64,000 bases of DNA. It comes from Neobacillus drentensis NBRC 102427. GTDB taxonomy: Bacteria > Bacillota > Bacilli > Bacillales > Cytobacillaceae. Shown here one piece after another: positions 26,765 through 36,045 of the stretch; position 1 is the first letter of the stretch; every line of letters starts with the position of its first letter. The position numbers and the translations under genes were made by a program. The stretch covers positions 1-64,000 of the forward strand of contig NZ_BCUX01000003.1 in assembly GCF_001591445.1 (NCBI RefSeq), in the 5' to 3' direction. Under the pieces are notes generated by a model. It made no database searches and was not told the origin of the DNA. It saw only the letters and a list, made by a program, of their open reading frames with translations.

Positions 26765-26935
26765 TCATATTTTTAAACGGTTATTATAATGAACAAGTCG
26801 GTCTAAATCTGCTACCAATCTCCGGCACTTAATATAATCCATTTTACGGCGTTTTTCGACTTTCATTCTCACAGTATGATGTCTGCTGTAGACTTCATAA
26901 CCTATACCATGAGCACTATGCATGGCTTTTTCCAT
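26765..26935 (-). CDS. Candidate small basic protein, about 56 residues
   Basis: From ATG 26935 the frame gives a short, highly basic protein with YEVYSRHHTVRMKVEKRR in the middle and ending HYNNRLKI. The open frame extends about 11 codons further upstream without a normal start codon, although AAAGGA lies there, so an ATT start is possible. It ends right before a strong terminator. Family not recognised; DNA or RNA binding would fit the charge. Confidence 0.4.
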   Translation of the reverse strand: MEKAMHSAHGIGYEVYSRHHTVRMKVEKRRKMDYIKCRRLVADLDRLVHYNNRLKI

Positions 26936-27420
26936 TTCGCTCGTATAACTTAATTGTAAATGATTAATAACAAATCATTCCTTTCAGTTTTGTTTCACAT
27001 GGCGAATCGTTGGTTACCTTAGTGTTCATGTTAACATTGAATTGCAGGCAGCACAAAGTCGAAAAAACGGTGTATTTTCACGTATAAAGGGATGACATTC
27101 CAATTGAAGAATATATCACTGACATCCTAACAATTCTAGCCAAATCCTTCCATATAGTAAGTGACCCAAATTTCAGTGAGCGACGAAAATGTGGCATTAG
27201 CGGTATCGAATACATCCTATCCGGTTCAAAATCAGTTGCGTAATATAGAACTCCCTCGCTTTTAAAAAGTCCGTTTCGATGTATTTAGAGGCACTCACGA
27301 TTTTTCCAATCCTTCATATGGTGTAGATAAGGATTGCTATGTATGGTCTGTGGAAAAAATGTTGTCTACTAATGAATTAAAAGTAGACATTTTAACTGTT
27401 TCTTTATTGGGGGTGAACTG

Positions 27421-27849
27421 ATGGCAGTTGTAAAGGCAAGAAATTCAGATATTGATCTTTTAGCGAGGTTACTTAGAGCCGAAGCTGAAGCCGAAGGAGA
27501 ACAGGGCATGATGCTTGTGGGAAATGTAGGGATCAATCGAATACGAGCAAATTGTTCAGATTTCAAAGGTTTACGAACCGTCCCACAAATGATTTACCAA
27601 CCACATGCATTCGAAGCTGTTCAGCATGGTTATTTTTATCAAAGAGCTCGGGAGCGAGAAAGACGTTTAGCTCGCCGTACCGTAAATGGAGAAAGATTTT
27701 GGCCTGCAAAATTTAGTTTATGGTATTTTAAACCTCCTGGAGATTGTCCCCCATCTTGGTATAATCAACCTTTTGTGGGAAAGTATAAAAATCACTGTTT
27801 TTACCAACCAAAAGCAGAAACCTGTGAAACTGTTTATAATACTTTTTAA
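27421..27849 (+). CDS. cwlJ: Spore cortex-lytic/cell wall hydrolase CwlJ
   Basis: 142 residues, the same length as B. subtilis CwlJ and, by memory, very similar throughout. It is the SleB/CwlJ catalytic domain alone, with no signal peptide or peptidoglycan-binding domain. Seen: LLRAEAEAEGEQGMMLVGNV with the catalytic Glu, and the family block RFWPAKFSLWYF. CwlJ is placed in the spore coat during sporulation and degrades cortex during germination, notably with Ca-dipicolinate. GGGGGTG precedes the ATG. In B. subtilis it pairs with gerQ; no gerQ is seen here. Expression in the mother cell (SigE) is expected, but I could not identify the promoter. Confidence 0.94.
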   Translation: MAVVKARNSDIDLLARLLRAEAEAEGEQGMMLVGNVGINRIRANCSDFKGLRTVPQMIYQPHAFEAVQHGYFYQRARERERRLARRTVNGERFWPAKFSLWYFKPPGDCPPSWYNQPFVGKYKNHCFYQPKAETCETVYNTF

Positions 27850-27851
27850 CC

Positions 27852-27891
27852 ACAAAAAAATATAAGTGGGTACCAACAATTGATACCCACT
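27852..27891 (-). terminator. Terminator after glgA
   Basis: 8-bp stem AGTGGGTA (27865-27872) and TACCCACT (27884-27891) with a U-rich minus-strand tail. It also lies convergent to cwlJ and may serve both. glgP, which follows glgA in B. subtilis, is absent. Confidence 0.75.
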
Positions 27892-27921
27892 AAACCAGTA
27901 TATAAATAATATCCGTTTCCT

Positions 27922-29367
27922 TCACTCCAAAGCTGAGTGAACAAGCAGCTTCTCATAAATTTCGTTGTATTTCTTAGCAGATTGTAACCAACTATAATCT
28001 TGACTCATCACATTTTGAATTAAATGATTCCAAGTTTCCTTTTGATGATAAAAATGAAGGGCTCTTCTAATGGTATGGAGCATATCATGAGCGTTGAAAT
28101 TCTTAAAAGTGAACCCGCTCCCATAGCCAGTAGATTCATTGTAGGATTGAACAGTATCATTCAATCCGCCTGTTTCTCTAACAATCGGTATTGTTCCGTA
28201 TTGCAAAGCAATAAGCTGCCCTAATCCACAGGGCTCAAACTGAGAAGGCATTAAAAACAAATCGGTCCCGGCATAGATTTGATGAGCTAATGACTCATTA
28301 AATCCTACATATACTCTTACCTTATCTGGATATTCCTGTTCCATTTGATTAAAGAAGTTCTCATATTTAGAATCTCCAGACCCAAGAACAATGAATTGGA
28401 TATCCTCCTGAATCAAATTTTGAAATACATGGAGGAGTAATTCTAAGCCTTTTTGCGCTGTTAAACGTGTCACCATAGCAATGATTGGAGTGCTTTCTTT
28501 TTCTGGCAGACCAAAATATTGCTGCAAAGCTTGTTTATTTTCGACTTTCCCCTCAATCGAATCGATATCATATGGAAATGCGATTTCACGGTCTGTTTTA
28601 GGGTTATATGAAGTGTCGTCAATTCCATTGACAATTCCGATTAGCTTATGGCTATGCTTTCGTAATAGCCCATCGAGCCTTTCACCAAAAAAAGGATTTT
28701 GAATTTCCTCTTTATATGTCGGGCTGACAGTGGTTACCTGATCAGATGCAACAATCCCACCCTTCATAAAGTTTACATTTCCGTAAAATTCCAACTGTTC
28801 CATGTTATAATACTGATGGCCTAATCCCAACAGTTCGCTCATGACTACATAGGGGAAAATCCCTTGAAATTGTAAATTGTGAATGGTAAAAACAGTCCTA
28901 ATTTCCTTATAAATTGGATGATCACGATAATGAGCGTCTAATAAAAAATTCACCATGCCCGTATGCCAGTCATGACAATGAATCACATCAGGTATGAAAT
29001 CCAAATGAGGTAGAGACTCTAGTATGGCTTTGGAGAAAAAAGAAAAACGTTCTCCATCATCATAATGACCGTATAATGAATCACGAAAAAAATAATATTC
29101 GTTATCAATGAGATAATATGTAATCCCCTCATGCTCTGCAGTAAGGATACCGCAATATTGACTACGAAATCCTACCTGCACCTTGATCGCTTTTAGAAAT
29201 TGAAACGATGATTTAAGTTTTTCAGGAATTAAACTGTAATTGGGAAGGATCACACGGACTTCTGTACCTAACTTTTTTAACGCTTTAGGAAGTGCGCCCG
29301 CTACGTCTGCAAGTCCTCCTGTTTTAACAAACGGAACACACTCGGATACTGCAAATAACACTTTCAC
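27922..29367 (-). CDS. glgA: Glycogen synthase
   Basis: GT5 glycosyltransferase adding glucose from ADP-glucose to alpha-1,4-glucan. 481 residues, full length. Seen: ADP-glucose motif [17 protein letters not shown] at 15-31, [13 protein letters not shown] in the C-terminal Rossmann domain, and the EPCGLGQ motif with the retaining-enzyme Glu. The start is GTG, 7 bp after the glgD stop. Because glgC and glgB are broken upstream, the enzyme may have no dedicated ADP-glucose supply in this operon. Confidence 0.95.
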   Translation of the reverse strand: MKVLFAVSECVPFVKTGGLADVAGALPKALKKLGTEVRVILPNYSLIPEKLKSSFQFLKAIKVQVGFRSQYCGILTAEHEGITYYLIDNEYYFFRDSLYGHYDDGERFSFFSKAILESLPHLDFIPDVIHCHDWHTGMVNFLLDAHYRDHPIYKEIRTVFTIHNLQFQGIFPYVVMSELLGLGHQYYNMEQLEFYGNVNFMKGGIVASDQVTTVSPTYKEEIQNPFFGERLDGLLRKHSHKLIGIVNGIDDTSYNPKTDREIAFPYDIDSIEGKVENKQALQQYFGLPEKESTPIIAMVTRLTAQKGLELLLHVFQNLIQEDIQFIVLGSGDSKYENFFNQMEQEYPDKVRVYVGFNESLAHQIYAGTDLFLMPSQFEPCGLGQLIALQYGTIPIVRETGGLNDTVQSYNESTGYGSGFTFKNFNAHDMLHTIRRALHFYHQKETWNHLIQNVMSQDYSWLQSAKKYNEIYEKLLVHSALE

Positions 29368-29374
29368 CTTTTCA

Positions 29375-30391
29375 TCAACGCCCCTTTTGTACCGTACCTT
29401 TTTCTACAATATAAGGTGTTTGTGCTGTTCCAGTCAATTGAATACCCTTTTCAAATTTGACATCCTTATCGACAATTACTCCATCGAATACACAGTCTTC
29501 TCCAATTTGACACTTCTGCATGATAATAGAGTTACGAATGACGGCGCCTTTTCCGACTTTAACTGAACGAAAAAGGATGCTATTCTCCACTTCTCCTTCA
29601 ATGATACATCCATTCGCGATCATTGAGTTCGACACCTTAGCCGCCTTCTTATATTGGGTTGGCGGCTCATCCTTAACCTTAGTAAAAATAGGCTCATCTT
29701 TCGTAAAGACCTGCTGCCATACTGCTGGTTGAAGCAATTCCAAGCTAGTTTGATAGTAACTTTGGAGAGAGTCGATTATAGCAATATAGCCAGTCCATTC
29801 ATACATATTAATTTTAAATTGATGGCGTTTATCATGCACGACATCTAAAATACTATAGTATCCTTGATTCTTGTACTTTTCAAAAAGCGAGAGCAATAAA
29901 TTTTTTTCCAAAATATATGTTTGCAGTGATTGTCCCTCATGAAAAACCTCAGTAATATCCGCTTCTGTTTCAATATGCTGATCTAAAATTTTACAGAAAT
30001 CAATGGGTCCGACTGCATTGCAATTTGTAATTACCACATACTTTTGCTTACTTCGTAAGAAATAGGTCCTATTTTTTGCAAAATGGGCAAAGGAACCAAA
30101 CCGTTCGATTCTAGATGTACCCTCCGGTGAAAACACAAACAGCCCATCACGCTTTCTGTCCAAATCCCATTGCTTGCCCGACCCTAAATGATCCATAAGC
30201 GACCTCATTTCTTGACCGGTGAATATAGCCACATTCATAATCCCTGAATTCACCATATTGGATAACATAAAATCGATTAGTCGATATCGTCCGGCAAACG
30301 GCAGCGATGCTAATGAACGATGAGCCGTTAAATTTTTAAACGTGTCAAACTCATTAGATGCATTAATAATTCCAAGCATGGAACACGGCAT
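29375..30391 (-). CDS. glgD: GlgD, ADP-glucose pyrophosphorylase regulatory subunit
   Basis: 338 residues, usual GlgD length. Nucleotidyltransferase-like N-terminal domain ([20 protein letters not shown]) and left-handed beta-helix C terminus ([16 protein letters not shown]). GlgD lacks full catalysis and stimulates GlgC in Bacillus-type heterotetramers. Its partner gene directly upstream is a pseudogene, so this subunit may be left without a partner. It reads as intact. Confidence 0.93.
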   Translation of the reverse strand: MPCSMLGIINASNEFDTFKNLTAHRSLASLPFAGRYRLIDFMLSNMVNSGIMNVAIFTGQEMRSLMDHLGSGKQWDLDRKRDGLFVFSPEGTSRIERFGSFAHFAKNRTYFLRSKQKYVVITNCNAVGPIDFCKILDQHIETEADITEVFHEGQSLQTYILEKNLLLSLFEKYKNQGYYSILDVVHDKRHQFKINMYEWTGYIAIIDSLQSYYQTSLELLQPAVWQQVFTKDEPIFTKVKDEPPTQYKKAAKVSNSMIANGCIIEGEVENSILFRSVKVGKGAVIRNSIIMQKCQIGEDCVFDGVIVDKDVKFEKGIQLTGTAQTPYIVEKGTVQKGR

Positions 30392-30419
30392 AGAATCTCC
30401 CTTCCTTTTCTGTATATTT

Positions 30420-31176
30420 TTAACTAGTCTTCACTTGCAAACAATAAGACACCATCTTTCGGAGGACGAATAACGGCATGATCCTCCACGACCATTCCTG
30501 GAGCGATAATAGCCCTCGGTCGTAAAGATCCAAATCCGTTCCCTCTTTTAATAAATCCATATTGGCTTCCCACAGGCTGCCTACAGTCCCGACATCTTTC
30601 CAGTAGCCCTTGAATGGATAGGCGACAACCTTTTTATTTTCTTCCAGTAATAAAGGAATAATATCCTTGCCAAAATCATTGGTTGATTGAGGATTCTTGT
30701 CATCCATCTCTAAAAAAGTCCTTAAGACCGACCATTTAAAAATGTAAATGCCCATTGAAGCCAAGTTACTTTTTGGTTCTTTTGGTTTTTCCTCAAATTC
30801 AATAATGTCTAAATCCTCATTTGTATTCATTATACCAAAACGGCTGGCTTCCTCCCAAGGAACCTCTATTACAGAGATGGAAACATCAGCGTCCTTTTCT
30901 CGATGATAATTAAGCATTTTAGAATAGTCCATTTTGTAAATATGGTCACCTGAAATAATGAGTGTTTTTATTTGATATTTATATATCTCATTTTCAAGCA
31001 GGCCTGGAATAAATAATGACCATATTCCTTCATCATTTAGCTTGGTCATTCCATGATTACTGCACTCCCAATTATTGAAATTTGCGACAACTTTAACCTC
31101 AATAGCATGTGGCGCCCAAACAGAGAAGCGAGTTCCTTTTACTCCTTTTTGCGTTTCAGGATGAGCGCCAAAGCTT
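30420..31176 (-). pseudogene. glgC: glgB'-'glgC deletion fusion (branching enzyme / ADP-glucose pyrophosphorylase)
   Basis: The minus strand from 31176 reads [20 protein letters not shown] and on to [16 protein letters not shown]. This is the CBM48-like N domain of glycogen branching enzyme GlgB. It then runs in frame straight into [15 protein letters not shown], the middle of GlgC, which continues to [20 protein letters not shown]. Most of glgB and the GlgC N terminus with its nucleotide-binding loop are deleted. After LDLYDR the frame shifts; the GlgC tail ([15 protein letters not shown] to LLFASED) is found in another frame with about 100 beta-helix residues missing. GlgB's own first residues are also lost at the repeat junction. 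An ATG inside (31049) leaves a 209-codon ORF that cannot encode an active enzyme. Confidence 0.85.
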
Positions 31177-31178
31177 AT

Positions 31179-31369
31179 AAATAGACGGAGAAATTCCGCT
31201 TAATTGGTAATTATTATTAAAAAAGGCTTAAATAGACGGAGAGATTCCGCCTATTGCCTCGAAAAATTCGAAAATGGGAGACTTTGCTTTGCATAACCGG
31301 AAAACCTTCCCTTATAAACCCCGAAACGAGCTCCATCCTGCATTTAACCGGAAAATCTCCGCTTATTTT
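31179..31369. repeat. Repeat cluster at the broken glg end
   Basis: A 24-bp unit AAATAGACGGAGARATTCCG plus CYTA occurs at 31179-31202 and 31230-31253. A related inverted form (TTTAACCGGAAAATCTCCGC) lies at 31344-31363. Such 'cggagaa-ttccgctta' repeats are frequent in Bacillus intergenic DNA. The first copy abuts the truncated glgB remnant, so it may mark the deletion end point. Confidence 0.6.
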
Positions 31370-31403
31370 ACTTTTGCTGATACTCGATTAAGGGCAAGAC
31401 ATC

Positions 31404-32036
31404 TTATTTAAAGTCAAATACATATTCAGACTTTTGATTTCTTGAAACAAATTTATTATTAGTAACCCAGAAACGCCATAGATAATCCCGGGCTTCTCCA
31501 GCATTGTCTATTCCCATCCTTTTTCCAGCTGATATGCTCTCCGGACTAAAGCCATTGGCAATATATAAAGGCGGAAGCGTCAGTGGACGGCCATAGTCCT
31601 CCTTCGTAATGCCCAACGATTTTGTCAGTTTGCCAGGGCCATTTGTTAGACCTATAGGACTTTCCATGCCCCTTCTGATTTTCATTAACTCAATACCATA
31701 CCATGGTTCCAAGGCCCGGATCAGAACAGCTTCGGGTCTTTCTTCTCCGCCGCTAACCACATTGAAAAGGCAGTGTGTATGCATTTGGTATGTATAGGCA
31801 AGTCCAGAACGATGGAACATCACCTCCGTTCTTGCCGTCCGCCTGTTATTAAAGCTATGGGCAGCCTTGTCACCAGGACCGATGTAAGCCTCTGTTTCAA
31901 CAATATAACCTGCCGTAATTCCCTCATTTGTTTCTTTTACAAGGAGGCATCCGAGTAAAGATTTTGCCAGTTCAAGCGTGGGCTGATCATAAAAATCTTG
32001 GGGTAATGGTACCATATCTTTTGGAAATTCTTGCAC
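31404..32036 (-). CDS. 3-methyladenine DNA glycosylase (AAG/MPG type)
   Basis: Base-excision repair enzyme removing alkylated purines, 210 residues, as usual for the bacterial AAG family (B. subtilis YxlJ). Seen: GYIVETEAYIGPGDKAAH with the catalytic Glu near residue 49, YQMHTHCLFNVVSG, EAVLIRALEP and LTNGPGKLTKSLGI. No signs of damage. It stands alone, divergent from the MFS gene at 32.2 kb. Confidence 0.93.
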   Translation of the reverse strand: MQEFPKDMVPLPQDFYDQPTLELAKSLLGCLLVKETNEGITAGYIVETEAYIGPGDKAAHSFNNRRTARTEVMFHRSGLAYTYQMHTHCLFNVVSGGEERPEAVLIRALEPWYGIELMKIRRGMESPIGLTNGPGKLTKSLGITKEDYGRPLTLPPLYIANGFSPESISAGKRMGIDNAGEARDYLWRFWVTNNKFVSRNQKSEYVFDFK

Positions 32037-32192
32037 GATCTATGCCCTCCATCCAATTGATTGCTTATCTCCATTTATTTATCAGTCTTCCCTTTAAAAC
32101 GTACTTAAAGGCACCAGAAAAAGAAATTCAGGTACCTTTATTCGTTTCATACAGACTTCACTTGAAAGGCCTGCTTATACAGTTCTTTTTTT

Positions 32193-33488
32193 GTGTATTT
32201 GATGACAACGATTAATTCTACTGAAGTTATTGCTAACAGCAAATTTAACCGCTTTCATTTAGGACTACTGATATGGAGTTTTTTCATTATCTTATTTGAT
32301 GGTTATGATCTAGTCGTCTATGGAACAGTTTTACCAACCTTGATTGAAAAATGGAATCTTTCATCGGTGGAAGCAGGAGCAATCGGGACCTATGGGTTAT
32401 TTGGGATGATGTTTGGGGCAATCTTTTTCGGTACTTTGGCTGACCGTATTGGCAGAAAGAACGTGATTGCTATAACATTAATACTGTTTAGTTTGTTTAC
32501 ATTCCTTTGTGGCTTTTCTGAAACTCCTACTACTTTCTCAACCTTTCGTTTCTTAGCTGGATTGGGAAGTATGATCGTAAGTATCGTTTTGTGTGGTTAT
32601 TCAGTAGGAGGAATTTTTGCTCCTTTAATAGGGATCTTCTTAATGCCAACATTCGGATGGGAATCAATCTTCTGGTTTGCGGGTCTTCCTCTATTATTAT
32701 TGCCTATCATGTATAAACAGCTGCCTGAAACAGCCAGCTATCTTATCCGTACAGGGAAAAAGGAAAAATTGATTGCAACCCTTGCAAAAGTAAGTCCAGC
32801 ATCCCATTTTAGTACAAATGATGAGGTTATTGACTTAAAAATGCAAGGAACAAAGGTTCCTATCATAGGATTATTTAAGGAGAACCGAGCCTTCAGTACA
32901 GTTATGTTTTGGATAGCGTTTTTTAGTTGTTTATTGATGGTATATGGTTTGAATACTTGGCTTCCAAAATTGATGATGGAAGCAGGATATGGATTGAATT
33001 CAAGCTTAGGCTTTCTCATTGCCCTCCAAAGCGGAGCCATTATCGGGACACTCATAATCGGACGACTTTGTGATAAATACGGTTCCAAAAAAATGCTTGT
33101 ACCAATGTATGCCTCAGGCGCTGTGGCTCTGACACTCCTAGGATTTGGAGGAAATACATTAGTAATCTATCTGTTAGTAGCCATTGCCGGAGCTGCAACC
33201 ATTGGTGCACAAAATATTGTTCAAGCCTATGTTTCCCAGTACTATCCGCCATCTATCAGATCTACAGCATTAGGGGTGGCTTCTGGAGTCGGCAGGACCG
33301 GCGGTATGCTCGGGCCCCTTTTAGGAGGATTCTTATTATCAATTTCACTACCAATTCACTTAAACTTTATCGCCTTTGCCATTCCTGGCTTAATTGCAGC
33401 CGCCGCCCTGTCAATGGTGCCTATAAAAAATGCCTATCAATATAAAAACGCTGCCAAAGATAAATCTAGTAAAGTCCAAGTAAGTTAA
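32193..33488 (+). pseudogene. AAHS-family MFS transporter with in-frame internal deletion
   Basis: A 431-codon open frame, paralogous to the importer at 11.9-13.3 kb: DGYDLVVYGTVLP at 36-48 and ADRIGRKNVIAI near 83. At about residue 125 the sequence jumps from FRFLAGLG to SMIVSIVLCGYSVGG, skipping about 21 residues that the paralogue has (most of helix 4 and the following loop); the junction lies near 32567. The rest reads normally. No good ribosome site precedes the GTG at 32193 or the ATG at 32202. A folded transporter is unlikely, so it is called a probable pseudogene although the frame is open. Confidence 0.65.
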
Positions 33489-33492
33489 TGGA

Positions 33493-33525
33493 TTAAAAAA
33501 GTCTCCCTTCTCTAAAGGGAGACTT
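33493..33525 (-). terminator. Hairpin terminator, leftward
   Basis: Stem AAGTCTCCCTT/AAAGGGAGACTT (33499-33509 with 33514-33525) followed on the minus strand by TTTTTT. The plus-strand side has no T-tract, so it acts mainly on transcripts coming from the right. Confidence 0.65.
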
Positions 33526-33850
33526 CAGACTGTAGACAAATTCGAAAAAAATCGGGTTTGCCTGCAGTCTTTTTTATATAATTAAGGTACAGAGATTTTG
33601 ATGGGATGAATGAAATGCTTACTAAAAATACAGAGATAAATCGTTACCAAATAGAAATGATAGCTTTAGAACAACTTGTACCTGGAAACCAATTGGTTCG
33701 CAAGATCGAAGCAGCTATTGATTTTTCATTTATCTATTCACACGTTCAAGATATGTATTCATCTGAACGGGGAGGTCAGAGTATTGACCTGTATTATTTA
33801 TTAAGATGGCTTTCATTCAATATACCGTTAAGTATGAAAACTTGTTATTT
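33526..33850 (+). mobile_element. IS1182-family insertion sequence remnant
   Basis: An imperfect inverted repeat at about 33526-33575 resembles the left end of IS1182-type elements. The transposase N terminus follows from 33606: MIALEQLVPGNQLVRKIEAA and IDFSFIYSHVQDMYS. At about 33787 the frame shifts; the family continuation VLFIKMAFIQYT is in another frame. Similarity ends near 33850 at the MFS fragment, so most of the transposase and the right end are missing. Confidence 0.75.
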
Positions 33851-33852
33851 AT

Positions 33853-34461
33853 TTAAATACCTTGCTCACTTTGCAATGTTTCTACGGAACCATGTTTCTC
33901 TTTTATTTTTAATAGCTTTATTGGAGCAGTTTCCTTAATCCCAAAAGATAAGAGGAAAGCGATCGCACAAGCAATTGCTACCACCCATAGGGGCGAAAAT
34001 AATCCATAGTGATCCGCTAGAATCCCTGATAATACGGGTCCTAGACTGCCCCTAATCCCCTCCCCAACACATACAATAATAGCAATTGCAGAAGCTACAG
34101 GTGGCCGAGGAACAGATTCTGCTGGTATTATGGCTAACGAAAGGGGTTGATACCCCATACCAGCTGCTAAAAAGAAGGTCAATATTAACAGTAATGGGAA
34201 GTTATTATATAATAAAGCTACACTTATTGGGATAAAAATACTGATAAAAGTAAACATAACCAATGCTGGTTTCCTACCAATGTGATCTGAAATCATAGGG
34301 CCAACCAAATTCCAAAAGAATATCCCTAGACCTAATACAAATAAAAACAATGCTGTTTGTTGTTCCGTATATTTTGCCACATTGATTAAGAAAAGCGGCG
34401 AAAATGCCGTCATTGTAGTAAAAAAGATCATAAAGAAATTTGAAATTAGAATGTTTAACAC
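33853..34461 (-). pseudogene. C-terminal half of an MFS transporter
   Basis: 202 codons with six predicted helices, containing the mid-loop MISDHIGRKPALVMF (the second motif A of MFS proteins) and a soluble tail KIKEKHGSVETLQSEQGI. The N-terminal six helices are missing: just upstream of 34461 the sequence changes to an IS200/IS605-like hairpin. A GTG opens the frame but there is no ribosome site. It probably belonged to the neighbouring aromatic cluster. Confidence 0.7.
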
Positions 34462-34464
34462 GAT

Positions 34465-34640
34465 ATTTCTTTAGTCCCCACCTTTAAGTAGGTGGGGATT
34501 ATTTGACGCTTACGTCTATAATTAGAATTTACTCCACAAAGTGAACATTCACTTCTCCAACCATCCCTAACGATTTAACTTTTGTAGATTTTCTGGATAG
34601 CTTCTTTTTCGTATTTTAAACAGCATACATCTATATTTAG
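34465..34640 (-). mobile_element. IS200/IS605-type end and orfB-like debris
   Basis: Hairpin TCCCCACC...GGTGGGGA at about 34476-34499, followed by TTATTTGACGCTTACGTC, looks like the subterminal structure of IS200/IS605 elements. The minus strand next to it reads VRDGWRSECSLCGVNSN with a CxxC pair, possibly the end of a TnpB-like or accessory ORF. No complete transposase. It cuts the MFS gene at 34461. Confidence 0.5.
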
Positions 34641-34645
34641 GGAAA

Positions 34646-35872
34646 TCAGCCCCAACCAATTCCTTGATAGCCATATAAATTACGACCATACGTGTATAGT
34701 GCATCTTCATATAGAGATGTTATATGTGTGGCAACTGCAATAATATCTCGTACAAATACTTCAATGGTTTCATTCTTTGTTAGAGACGCCCCGCCTAGTG
34801 AAACCATTACTGTCGTAGCGATATCTTGACAAATCTTAATGATTTCCGCACGAATTGAAGCAAACTCCCCTTTTTCATAAGGACCTTCTGTTTCATATGT
34901 TGCTAATAAATCGTAATATTGTTCCATTAAACCATTTGCCTTTTTATATTCAAGCATAAGATGAGCTAGAATTCGCTGACTACGAGGGGAATCTTTTTCA
35001 TTTTCTCCATGTAGACGTACACGTGCTTCTGTTCGTTTTTTATATTCATCTATCAATCGTTTGGCTCCACCTAATGCCATATTGGGGAATCCAAGATAAA
35101 ATGCAGAGAAGAATGGCACATGGTAATATGAATAATCTGGATCATAATTAGAACCCGCTGGTGGACGACGTGTATCATTCGCAACTTCAAGTCTTAAAAC
35201 ACGACTTCTTGGAATAAACACATCCGTTGCAACGACTTGGTTACTACCTGAACCACGTAAACCAAATGTATCCCAGTTTTCATTTACTTGCACTTCACCT
35301 TTACGCATGAAGCCCATAATAAATTCTGGACGATCCGATTCAGGTAATTGAGCAATTGCCCCTAAACCAATCCACTTTGCAAACTTAACACCACTTGTAT
35401 AATTATAAGTACCCGTTAAACGAATACCGCCATCTACAACTGTGACTTGTCCAATAGGTGCGAAAACATCAACGATTAAGTCGCCTGAGTTAATAATTTC
35501 ATCTCTACCTTCTTGTGGAAGGTGTGCTGGTAAACTGTTGTGTAATGGGAAGAAATAACCTACCCATGCTGCTGAGATATTATGGTACGCAATTGTACGT
35601 ACAATTTCTCCTAGACCACGCAATGATATTTGTGGACCACCGTATTCTTTTGGAAGATTTGCACGTGTAATCCCTGCTTCAATCAACTTATTTACAAAGT
35701 TTTGAGAAACAGATGCGTTTAGTTCTGAAGTTGCTAATTCTGATTCTGCTAGTTGACCTGCTTCCCTTGCTTTTTCAATTAGCTCTACCTCAACATCTGT
35801 AAATCCTTTAAGTTTTTGCTTTGTACTAACGGACATTTGTAACCCTCCCATTTTATGTTTTACTATTTTCAA
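34646..35872 (-). CDS. Flavin-dependent aromatic monooxygenase, acyl-CoA dehydrogenase-like (group D)
   Basis: 408 residues with the acyl-CoA dehydrogenase fold: an N-terminal helical part, a beta domain (FIMGFMRKGEVQVNENWDTF and GLRGSGSNQVVATDVFIP), and C-terminal helices ending GYQGIGWG. The GLRGSGS motif and the gene setting point to the HsaA / p-hydroxyphenylacetate-type hydroxylase oxygenases, not to fatty-acid oxidation. It lies downstream of a meta-cleavage hydrolase and an extradiol dioxygenase, so it probably ortho-hydroxylates a phenolic ring. No flavin reductase gene is adjacent; one must be borrowed, for example the one at 9.1 kb. The ATG 12 codons in (MSVSTKQ), after GGGAGGG, is the better start. 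Confidence 0.75.
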   Translation of the reverse strand: MKIVKHKMGGLQMSVSTKQKLKGFTDVEVELIEKAREAGQLAESELATSELNASVSQNFVNKLIEAGITRANLPKEYGGPQISLRGLGEIVRTIAYHNISAAWVGYFFPLHNSLPAHLPQEGRDEIINSGDLIVDVFAPIGQVTVVDGGIRLTGTYNYTSGVKFAKWIGLGAIAQLPESDRPEFIMGFMRKGEVQVNENWDTFGLRGSGSNQVVATDVFIPRSRVLRLEVANDTRRPPAGSNYDPDYSYYHVPFFSAFYLGFPNMALGGAKRLIDEYKKRTEARVRLHGENEKDSPRSQRILAHLMLEYKKANGLMEQYYDLLATYETEGPYEKGEFASIRAEIIKICQDIATTVMVSLGGASLTKNETIEVFVRDIIAVATHITSLYEDALYTYGRNLYGYQGIGWG

Positions 35873-36045
35873 ATTTAGTTAGCCAAGATGTTCATCCTCG
35901 AGTCTCTTAAAATACTTTGAGGTCACTAAAAAGTGAGTGAAAAATATTCATTCTTCCAGTGACCTCTCGTTTTTTTCTAGGAATCTTAAATTCTCCTAGA
36001 TGAAAATTTATGATTTTATAAAAGATTAACCTGAATTCTAATGAA

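Larger units (their letters stand above)
26461..27420. other. Long gap between ftsZ and cwlJ
   Basis: About 960 bp. It holds the small ORF and terminator listed separately at 26.7-26.9 kb. From about 27000 to 27400 the plus strand has one open stretch (about 27090-27243) without a start or ribosome site and no family I recognise; it may be a decayed gene. No IS ends or repeats were seen. Confidence 0.5.

Noticed and set aside
31179-31369. CRISPR array
   Set aside because: Only two direct copies with one AT-rich spacer, a partly palindromic unit and no cas genes; it fits dispersed intergenic repeats.
32109-32141. Hairpin AAAGGCACC...GGTACCTTT upstream of the damaged AAHS gene
   Set aside because: It is imperfect and sits in the divergent promoter gap, with no gene ending there; not called a terminator.
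34646-35872. Acyl-CoA dehydrogenase of fatty-acid oxidation
   Set aside because: No other beta-oxidation genes; the GLRGSGS segment and the meta-cleavage neighbours fit a flavin monooxygenase better.
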